From an archaeon (GTDB lineage Archaea > Nanobdellota > Nanobdellia > Pacearchaeales > GW2011-AR1), in the NCBI GenBank assembly GCA_027348755.1, contig DAIEOU010000039.1:1-5044 (forward strand): 5,044 nt of DNA, written 5' to 3'. Of the stretch, positions 1 through 4,165 are shown in pieces (the stretch's first letter is position 1; each line of letters starts with the position of its first letter). A model generated the notes under the pieces. It was given only the letters and a program-made list of their open reading frames with translations, searched no databases and had not been told where the DNA came from. Position numbers and translations under genes: made by a program.

Positions 1-534
1 TATCTCAGCGCCTTCCTGCGACAAAGTGGCTATAGCAAAACCATCTTCCTCGAATTTGTCTGAATACGCACTTATTGGAACAAATTTCGAATTGGAATCC
101 TGAGACACATATATCCCGTTAACCTGCTTCCAATCTTTCAAATCAGGAACTTGCATTTTACTTGATAAGCCAATTCCTTTGACGTCCCTCTCAACAAGAA
201 CTCCGCTCAAACCTTCCTCGACTTTACCATCGACAGTAACATATCCGCTAGGCAGCCAAAGGTCCCGCGCAGGCACACGTGTGGAACTTGCAACGAAGGC
301 GTTCTTACGAATATCCTGCCATTCTGGTTGGTTGTTAGTATATGCAGCGTATGCTAAAAGAGCAAGTTCAATACCCTCTGCTGGTCTGACTTCTTTGTCT
401 TGGTTGAGCTTAGTAAATACTTCTTTATGTTTTCCGCACACTGGAGGATAGGCAAATCTTGTTTGTGTATTATTATAGCTTACAGGGAGCCGTCTTAGTC
501 CACTTTCAGCCTTTCCTACTATTATATCTCTCAT
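1..534 (-). CDS. Unrecognised protein, N-terminal 178 codons (runs off the left edge)
   Basis: An uninterrupted minus-strand frame runs from ATG at 534-532 to the first base of the window, so the C-terminus is missing. I do not recognise the family. The protein starts MRDIIVGKAESGLRRLPVSY, followed by a stretch with FAYPPVCGKHKEVF (about residues 27-40), an Ala/Leu-rich helix-like segment EGIELALLAYAAY (about 53-65), an aromatic/basic part with EWQDIRKNAF, and from about residue 95 a beta-looking region rich in Val and Gly (SGYVTVDG, GVLVERDVKGIG, VNGIYVSQD). There is no signal peptide, membrane helix or obvious metal site; it looks soluble and cytosolic. The start is supported by a TATA box centred 26.5 bp upstream, giving a leaderless mRNA, and no Shine-Dalgarno site is seen. 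It diverges from the FKBP gene. The plus-strand frame inside it (179-451) has a low-complexity Ser/Thr/Leu-rich product and is a shadow. The gene is probably real; its function is unknown. Confidence 0.75.
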   Translation of the reverse strand, partial: MRDIIVGKAESGLRRLPVSYNNTQTRFAYPPVCGKHKEVFTKLNQDKEVRPAEGIELALLAYAAYTNNQPEWQDIRKNAFVASSTRVPARDLWLPSGYVTVDGKVEEGLSGVLVERDVKGIGLSSKMQVPDLKDWKQVNGIYVSQDSNSKFVPISAYSDKFEEDGFAIATLSQEGAEI

Positions 535-554
535 GAAAAAGTGTACGTAAAAGT

Positions 555-564
555 TATATTTAAA
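555..564 (-). promoter_or_regulatory. TATA box for the 1-534 minus-strand gene
   Basis: Read on the minus strand this is TTTAAATATA, a near-ideal archaeal TATA box, preceded by a purine-rich AAAAAGA (572-566) in the place of the BRE element bound by TFB. The centre lies about 26.5 bp before the A of the start codon at 534, so transcription should begin at or within a base or two of the ATG (leaderless mRNA). Confidence 0.7.
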
Positions 565-624
565 TCTTTTTACTTTGTTACTACTATCTAGTTAGATTAT
601 AACGCTCCGTTAAACAAAAAGAAG

Positions 625-634
625 CTTTTTTAAA
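625..634 (+). promoter_or_regulatory. TATA-like box for the FKBP gene
   Basis: The T-then-A tract TTTTTTTAAA-like element ahead of the FKBP gene (core TTTTTAAA at 627-634) is preceded by a purine-rich AAAAAGAAG suitable as a BRE. Its centre is about 25.5 bp upstream of the ATG at 656, again predicting a leaderless transcript. The match to the consensus is weaker than for the divergent gene because the alternating TATA part is missing. Confidence 0.55.
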
Positions 635-655
635 CAGAGTTATTTTCAAGACGAA

Positions 656-1324
656 ATGGATACAGTAAAAAAGAACGATTTCGTTCAAGTGGAGTTTAGT
701 GCATATGCTAACGGAGAACTGTTTGACAGCACGAAAGCCGAGGAGATAAAAAAGCTTAGTCCTAACACTGAGGCAAAGCCAGTAATAGTTGCCGTGGGGC
801 AGCAGATGATTGTTCCAGGATTCGATTCTGCACTTGAGGGAAAGGAAACAGGCAAAGAATATACTATCAAGCTTTCTCCCAAAGATGCGTTCGGAGAAAG
901 AAAAAGAGAGATGGTTCGAATAGTTCCAGCAAACTCATTTACGGAGCGCCGTGTCACTCCGAGGCCTGGAATGCAACTCGCTCTCGACAACACTATTGTT
1001 AAGATATTATCAGTATCCGGCGGCCGTGTAACAGTTGATTTCAACAACCCTCTTGCAGGAAAGGAAGTGGAATACAAGTTTGTTATAACAAGAAAAGTCT
1101 CAGATGAAAAGGAAAAAGCATCCGCATTGTTCGAGGCACTTTTCAGATTCGTTCCTGATTTTAACATTGGAGAAAAAATAACTGTAAAGGGTCCAAAAAT
1201 AATTGAAGCCTATGCTAAAGCATTCAGTCCTAAGTTCAAGGAGCTTGTTGGGAAAGAGCTAGACTTCAAGGAAGAAGTAAAGAGCGATAAAAAAGAAGAA
1301 AAGAGTGAAGACAAAAAATCTTAA
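656..1324 (+). CDS. FKBP-type peptidyl-prolyl cis-trans isomerase, SlyD-like with extra C-terminal domain
   Basis: A 222-residue cytosolic prolyl isomerase and probable folding chaperone. The FKBP fold is split as in SlyD and archaeal long-type FKBPs: the first half is residues 1-83 (YANGELFDST at 17-26, VGQQMIVPGFDSALEG at 48-62, SPKDAFGE at 74-81), the insert-in-flap domain is about 84-126, which in the family binds unfolded substrate, and the strand closing the fold is VDFNNPLAGKEVEYKFVI at 127-144. Expected active-site positions are present (Tyr17, Phe23, Asp24, Phe142); the aromatic in the DAYG-type motif is Phe79 rather than Tyr. Residues about 152-205 form an additional domain, as in archaeal FKBP26/29-type proteins, and residues 206-222 are a Lys/Glu tail. 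There is no His-rich metal-binding tail like that of E. coli SlyD. The ATG start fits a TATA box 25.5 bp upstream. The gene converges on the 1321-1677 gene and shares TTAA with it as the stop codons. Confidence 0.94.
   Translation: MDTVKKNDFVQVEFSAYANGELFDSTKAEEIKKLSPNTEAKPVIVAVGQQMIVPGFDSALEGKETGKEYTIKLSPKDAFGERKREMVRIVPANSFTERRVTPRPGMQLALDNTIVKILSVSGGRVTVDFNNPLAGKEVEYKFVITRKVSDEKEKASALFEALFRFVPDFNIGEKITVKGPKIIEAYAKAFSPKFKELVGKELDFKEEVKSDKKEEKSEDKKS
1289..1318 (-). terminator. Possible oligo-T terminator for the convergent 1321-1677 gene
   Basis: Directly after the stop of the minus-strand gene, that strand carries two T6 runs (1318-1313 and 1294-1289) separated by a pyrimidine-rich TTCTTCTTTT-like stretch. 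Archaeal RNA polymerase stops at oligo-T runs on the non-template strand without needing a hairpin. The tract is created by the AAA/AAG/GAA codons of the FKBP Lys/Glu tail, so it lies wholly inside the FKBP coding region. Its use as a terminator is inference. Confidence 0.45.
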
Positions 1325-1677
1325 GCAAGAACTCTTGTGCCAAGATAACTTGCGAATATCTCAAGTTCTGGAGTGTTGTTTTCTGTGTATATCGGCTTAG
1401 GTCTTATACAATCCGAACTCCCACGATATAATCTAAGGGAATGATTCCTGTATCTGTTCTCTTCAACTTCTAGAAGATACGTTTGACTGGGTAATCCTGC
1501 AGTTGTTATAACTTTGGAAGCAGTGTAAAGAGCACGCCCTCCCAGATCTTTTCTCGAGAAGTCCTCATGATGAAACTGATTTAATATAACTTCAAGATTA
1601 AGCATAGAAGCTAAATTCTTAATTGATTCGTTTATCATCCCCTCAAAAGCATGCAAAGAAATAGTTGAATTTTGCAT
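1321..1677 (-). CDS. Small unrecognised protein, 118 residues
   Basis: I do not recognise this protein. It begins MQNSTISLHAFEGMINESIK, has a helix-like N-terminal part up to about residue 35 (SIKNLASMLNLEVILNQF), a His-His-Glu-Asp patch (HHEDF, about 36-40), a middle segment with GGRALYTASKVITTAGLP (about 46-63), a beta-looking piece TYLLEVEE, an Arg/Tyr-rich stretch ENRYRNHSLRLYRG and the end ELEIFASYLGTRVLA. No signal peptide or membrane segment is visible. Support for a real gene: it fills the gap between the FKBP gene and ftsZ almost exactly, its stop overlaps the FKBP stop, and its ATG has a TATA-like box centred 24.5 bp upstream, the same geometry as its neighbours. It diverges from ftsZ, so the two genes could share control. 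No plus-strand frame competes with it. Confidence 0.66.
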   Translation of the reverse strand: MQNSTISLHAFEGMINESIKNLASMLNLEVILNQFHHEDFSRKDLGGRALYTASKVITTAGLPSQTYLLEVEENRYRNHSLRLYRGSSDCIRPKPIYTENNTPELEIFASYLGTRVLA

Positions 1678-1697
1678 TAATCCAGTATAGTCCTGAG

Positions 1698-1705
1698 ATT
1701 TAAAA
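1698..1705 (-). promoter_or_regulatory. TATA-like box for the 1321-1677 gene
   Basis: Read on the minus strand the element is TTTTAAAT. Its centre is about 24.5 bp upstream of the ATG whose first base is 1677, predicting a leaderless mRNA. The BRE position is not clearly purine-rich. It lies only 31 bp from the ftsZ TATA box on the other strand. Confidence 0.5.
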
Positions 1706-1736
1706 CAATATGTATCTTGCAGCGCAACAACAATAC

Positions 1737-1744
1737 TTATAAAT
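1737..1744 (+). promoter_or_regulatory. TATA box for ftsZ
   Basis: TTATAAAT is a good archaeal TATA box. Its centre is about 24.5 bp upstream of the ATG at 1765. It lies downstream of the TTG at 1717, the most upstream start-like codon in the frame, which is the main reason to place the ftsZ start at 1765. A 13-bp interrupted inverted repeat (1751-1763) follows between the box and the ATG. Confidence 0.65.
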
Positions 1745-1750
1745 CAGCTG

Positions 1751-1763
1751 CCCTTCACGAGGG
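1751..1763. promoter_or_regulatory. Short inverted repeat between ftsZ TATA box and start codon
   Basis: CCCT, five bases, AGGG: a 4-bp perfect inverted repeat ending one base before the ftsZ ATG. A protein bound here would cover the predicted transcription start, so it could serve as an operator. It is short enough to be chance, and no second copy is seen in the other promoters of this window. Confidence 0.25.
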
Positions 1764-1764
1764 A

Positions 1765-2859
1765 ATGGCAGAGGTGTTTGGAGAGAGAAATAATTCTAGC
1801 AATGAGATTGACAGAGAGCTTGAGCTTATGCTTCAGAAGCAGGGTTCGCGTGTAAAAGTAGTTGGATGCGGAGGCGCCGGAGGAAATTCTATATCGAGAA
1901 TGAAAGAGACTGGAATAAAAGGATGCGAAATAGTTGCTGTAAATACTGATGCACAAGATCTTCTTTATTCTAACGCTGATTCAAAGATACTTATAGGAAA
2001 AGAACTTACACATGGTCTAGGCGCAGGAAGCAATCCTAAGATAGGAGAGCAGGCTGCCAGAGAGTCAGAGCAAGAGATAAAGAAGAAGCTTTCTGAAACA
2101 GACATGATATTCATAACATGCGGTCTAGGAGGAGGAACAGGAACTGGATCAGCTCCAGTTGTTGCAGATATTGCTAAACGCTCGGGTGCACTAACTATAG
2201 GTGTTGTCACTCTTCCTTTCACAGTTGAAGGACAGAAGAGAATAGAAAATGCTCAATATGGATTAGACAGAATGGTTGCTGTATGCGACACACTCATTGT
2301 AATACCTAACGACAAACTTCTTGAAATTGCTCCTGAGTTGCCGATGCATACTGCATTCAAGGTTGCGGATGAAATTCTTACCAACGCAGTAAAAGGAATT
2401 ACTGAGCTTGTCACTCGTGCAGGTCTTGTTAATCTAGACTTTGCTGATGTTAAAGCAGTTATGTCTAACGGAGGTGTTTCACTTATAGGAATAGGAGAAT
2501 CAGATTCAAAAGATAGGGCTAAAGAAGCAGTTGAAAAAGCAATAAACAATCCTTTGCTTGATGTAGACATAACAAATGCGTCAGGAGCGCTAGTAAACGT
2601 TATAGGTGGGCAAGATCTTTCACTCGCTGAGTACAATAAGGTAATGGAAGTTATAAATCAAAAAGTTTCTCCTGATGCGAAAATAATATCTGGAGCTCAG
2701 ATTTCAGCAGATATGGAAAAATCAATAAAAGTTCTTCTTATAGCGACTGGAGTTCAGAGCGCACAGATTCTAGGAGCAAGCACACAACTAACTATAAAGG
2801 AAAAATCAGAACTAGAGAAAGAACTAGGTATTGATTTTCTTGAAGGCGCAGAAGCATAA
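1765..2859 (+). CDS. ftsZ: Cell division GTPase FtsZ
   Basis: The tubulin-like GTPase that polymerises at midcell into the division ring; 364 residues from this start. The sequence shows the N-terminal Rossmann-like GTPase domain with VVGCGGAGGNSISRM (32-46), AVNTDAQDL (58-66), the tubulin signature CGLGGGTGTGSAP (119-131), PFTVEGQKRI (151-160) and IPNDKLLEI (180-188), then the T7 synergy loop NLDFADVKAVM (223-233) with the two acidic residues Asp225 and Asp228 that complete the GTPase site of the next subunit. The C-terminal activation domain follows (about 235-335, with ASGALVNVIGG at 272-282). The tail after 335 is short (ending LGIDFLEGAEA), with no long linker. A TTG at 1717 in the same frame would add 16 residues, but it lies upstream of the TATA box at 1737-1744, so the ATG at 1765 with a leaderless mRNA is preferred. 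It is close to secE and the ribosomal cluster, as in many archaea. Confidence 0.96.
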   Translation: MAEVFGERNNSSNEIDRELELMLQKQGSRVKVVGCGGAGGNSISRMKETGIKGCEIVAVNTDAQDLLYSNADSKILIGKELTHGLGAGSNPKIGEQAARESEQEIKKKLSETDMIFITCGLGGGTGTGSAPVVADIAKRSGALTIGVVTLPFTVEGQKRIENAQYGLDRMVAVCDTLIVIPNDKLLEIAPELPMHTAFKVADEILTNAVKGITELVTRAGLVNLDFADVKAVMSNGGVSLIGIGESDSKDRAKEAVEKAINNPLLDVDITNASGALVNVIGGQDLSLAEYNKVMEVINQKVSPDAKIISGAQISADMEKSIKVLLIATGVQSAQILGASTQLTIKEKSELEKELGIDFLEGAEA

Positions 2860-2883
2860 AGACACTTCTTAAAAATTCAGTAG

Positions 2884-2891
2884 ATTTAAAA
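2884..2891 (+). promoter_or_regulatory. TATA-like box for the 2955-3812 gene
   Basis: ATTTAAAA is similar to the boxes ahead of the neighbouring genes. By the spacing seen for those, transcription would start near 2912-2914. No start codon of the downstream frame falls exactly there, so this mRNA would carry a leader of about 9 nt (GTG at 2922) or 41 nt (ATG at 2955). It is the least certain of the promoters. Confidence 0.4.
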
Positions 2892-2954
2892 GCAAACACA
2901 AACCTTGTGCATAATAGTGAGGTGTTCGGCCACCAGACTGTTTCTGGAACAAGC

Positions 2955-3812
2955 ATGGATGAAGAACAATATATACAGGTGCATCGACAGAAAAGAAACA
3001 AGATTCTTATTTATGAAAAAGAACCTTTAGATTTATCAGAAGCTAGAAAACGCCTAGGAGGCATAGCGCATTATGTTGATGGCATAACTTCTGATGGACT
3101 TCCTGACGGTCTTGCTAGACGCAAAAGTCCATCAATGGGCAGTTTCGACAGAATTAATCTTGAAGATGCGTGCACTGAAGCAGTTGTTAGAACTATGATG
3201 AATGGGGCCCTTGCTTCCAAGTGGCTACCTGAAGAAGTATATGAATTTCTCAATCCATCAGAGCTAGGGCTTCCAACTACCCCATACACTGAAAAGCTAA
3301 TCGTTGTAAGAAAGATTCTTGATAGATTTTACAGCCATTTTTACGGAGGGTATCATAAAACAAGATACGCTGGAGACATAAATGATCCCACTACTTCATT
3401 TAGGAGGACGCCGCTGTTTGAAAGGACTCCATTGTTCTGGTTTGAAAACCACTCATATGAAAACAGATTTGAAGTTCTTTTTGACACACAAAGAGAAGCA
3501 AATGTCTTGCTAATTAAGGATGCCACTTCGTATTTTATGGATGCATTGAAGGCTCGGCATCAGGAAGAGAACATATTTGCAAATGGGCCGGTCGATAGTG
3601 TGGTACCTATAGGCAATGGGTGGTATATTCCGGTTTTGGGATTGACTTCCATAAAACAATTTACTTCTGAAAAAGGAGGCCTTGTTATAGACACCACTTT
3701 AAACTCCCAAGGAATTTCATATAAAGATATTGAGATTGATCCTAAAAAAGACAGATATGAGCAGTATACAATAAGACCTTCCGGTTCAGAGTATTTTACT
3801 ATAAACAGATAG
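2955..3812 (+). CDS. Unrecognised soluble protein between ftsZ and secE
   Basis: 285 residues from this start; I do not recognise the family. The N-terminal part is basic (HRQKRNKILIYEKEPLDL), followed by a segment with LGGIAHYVDGITSDGLPDG, an acidic-helical region (NLEDACTEAVVRTMMNGA), KWLPEEVYEFLNPSELGLP, and an aromatic-rich centre with SHFYGGYHKTRYAG and a tandem RTPLF-E-RTPLF. The C-terminal third looks beta-rich (RFEVLFDTQ, GNGWYIPVLGL, GGLVIDTTL). There is no signal peptide, membrane helix, Walker motif or Cys-based metal site, so it is probably cytosolic. Start choice is open: ATG 2955, GTG 2922 and GTG 2907 are all in frame. The predicted transcription start near 2913 excludes 2907, and ATG is preferred over GTG. 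It lies 95 bp after ftsZ and 42 bp before secE, a place where archaea usually have no gene. No function can be assigned. Confidence 0.75.
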   Translation: MDEEQYIQVHRQKRNKILIYEKEPLDLSEARKRLGGIAHYVDGITSDGLPDGLARRKSPSMGSFDRINLEDACTEAVVRTMMNGALASKWLPEEVYEFLNPSELGLPTTPYTEKLIVVRKILDRFYSHFYGGYHKTRYAGDINDPTTSFRRTPLFERTPLFWFENHSYENRFEVLFDTQREANVLLIKDATSYFMDALKARHQEENIFANGPVDSVVPIGNGWYIPVLGLTSIKQFTSEKGGLVIDTTLNSQGISYKDIEIDPKKDRYEQYTIRPSGSEYFTINR

Positions 3813-3824
3813 ATATTGAGATAG

Positions 3825-3832
3825 TTTTAAAA
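3825..3832 (+). promoter_or_regulatory. TATA-like box for secE
   Basis: TTTTAAAA, with its centre about 26.5 bp before the secE ATG at 3855. It starts only 13 bp after the stop codon of the upstream gene. It predicts a leaderless secE mRNA, consistent with the absence of a Shine-Dalgarno site before the ATG. Confidence 0.55.
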
Positions 3833-3854
3833 CGCCTCATTTCATACATAATAT

Positions 3855-4064
3855 ATGCAACAATCATCAAGTTTCAAACCAACACTTAAGACAAGGCTAG
3901 GTTCATTCTTCTTACAGTCTAAGCGGGTGTGGTTGCTTCTTAAGAAACCAAGCATGGAAGAGTTCAAGTCCATAGCAGCAGTTTCTGCAGTAGGAATTCT
4001 TGCATTAGGCGCCGTAGGTTTCATAATATCAGACATAATGAAGCTATTCGGCGGATTATTCTGA
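3855..4064 (+). CDS. secE: Preprotein translocase subunit SecE (Sec61 gamma)
   Basis: The small essential clamp subunit of the SecYEG/Sec61 channel that exports and inserts proteins at the cytoplasmic membrane. At 69 residues it has the usual archaeal/eukaryotic Sec61-gamma size. It shows a basic N-terminal part, an amphipathic segment with RVWLLLKKPSMEEF (24-37), which matches the conserved family pattern of aliphatic residues, two Lys, Pro and an acidic Phe-containing turn, and then one membrane helix at about 39-60 with AAVSAVGILALGAVGFIISD, including the typical GFII end. It is followed by a short amphipathic tail MKLFGGLF. The ATG start agrees with the leaderless promoter upstream. In most archaea secE leads into nusG and rpl11; here the next gene is rpl1. 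A minus-strand frame over the same bases (3842-4036) is a shadow. Confidence 0.9.
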   Translation: MQQSSSFKPTLKTRLGSFFLQSKRVWLLLKKPSMEEFKSIAAVSAVGILALGAVGFIISDIMKLFGGLF

Positions 4065-4076
4065 GAGGCAAAAAGG

Positions 4077-4084
4077 TTTAAATA
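4077..4084 (+). promoter_or_regulatory. TATA box of the rpl1-rpl10 operon
   Basis: TTTAAATA is a strong archaeal TATA box, preceded by AAAAAGG in the BRE position. With the 25-26 bp spacing seen elsewhere in this window, transcription should start near 4106. It sits 12 bp after the secE stop codon and 85 bp before the rpl1 ATG, so this is the one promoter here that must give an mRNA with a true 5' leader. Confidence 0.72.
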
Positions 4085-4105
4085 CTATCCAGAAGGACTA
4101 GAATA

Positions 4106-4165
4106 ATCGCACTACATCCTGATTGCGCTTTTTCTGCGTATTTCAGGCATAGGTAGGAGATAAAC
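4106..4165 (+). promoter_or_regulatory. 5' leader of the rpl1-rpl10 mRNA with stem-loop and possible L1-binding site
   Basis: The predicted leader is about 60 nt. It contains a stem-loop: CCTGA (4118-4122) pairs with TCAGG (4143-4147), and TGCGC (4124-4128) with GCGTA (4136-4140), with a U/UU internal bulge and a 7-nt loop TTTTTCT. Next comes ATAGGTAGGAG (4149-4159), which differs at one base from the ATAGGTGGGAG segment of bacterial 23S rRNA to which L1 binds, and which overlaps the Shine-Dalgarno site. L1 is known to repress its own operon by binding an mRNA copy of its rRNA site, so this leader is a good candidate for that switch. The rRNA-like partner strand (GAAATACCACC type) is not visible, so the binding site is inference; the stem-loop is directly seen. 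Confidence 0.5.
4156..4161 (+). promoter_or_regulatory. Shine-Dalgarno site of rpl1
   Basis: GGAGAT ends four bases before the rpl1 ATG at 4166 and pairs with the conserved archaeal 16S rRNA 3' end (anti-GGAGGTGAT) over GGAG plus the following bases with one mismatch. It fixes the rpl1 start and contrasts with the neighbouring genes, which have no such site. Because it overlaps the L1-site-like segment, binding of L1 there would hide it. Confidence 0.65.

Noticed and set aside
179..451. Plus-strand open frame of 90 codons
   Set aside because: It lies antisense to the better supported 1-534 gene, has a low-complexity Ser/Thr/Leu-rich product and no promoter or Shine-Dalgarno site.
544..549. 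TACGTA palindrome in the promoter of the 1-534 gene
   Set aside because: Six bases only, with no second copy in the gap; expected by chance.
685..1167. Minus-strand open frame of 160 codons inside the FKBP gene
   Set aside because: The plus strand clearly encodes FKBP motifs; the antisense product is Ser/Thr-rich with no family features, a typical shadow.
1375..1385. TTTT run after the FKBP gene as its terminator
   Set aside because: Only four T in a row and 50 bp after the stop; too weak to call. I see no convincing plus-strand terminator for the FKBP gene.
1717..1764. TTG-initiated 16-residue extension of FtsZ
   Set aside because: The TATA box for ftsZ lies within it and the ATG at 1765 has the spacing seen for the other leaderless genes.
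2253..2636. Minus-strand open frame of 127 codons inside ftsZ
   Set aside because: Antisense to conserved FtsZ sequence including the T7 loop; product is Ser/Thr/Pro-rich and without features.
2860..2900. Terminator after ftsZ
   Set aside because: No T run of five or more on the plus strand in this gap; ftsZ may read through into the next gene, but this cannot be decided from sequence.
2907..2954. GTG-initiated 16-residue extension of the gene between ftsZ and secE
   Set aside because: The predicted transcription start near 2912-2914 falls after this GTG. Rejected with low certainty; GTG at 2922 also remains possible.
3413..3445. Tandem repeat encoding RTPLF-E-RTPLF
   Set aside because: A single short duplication within a gene; not a repeat array or mobile element, noted only in the gene entry.
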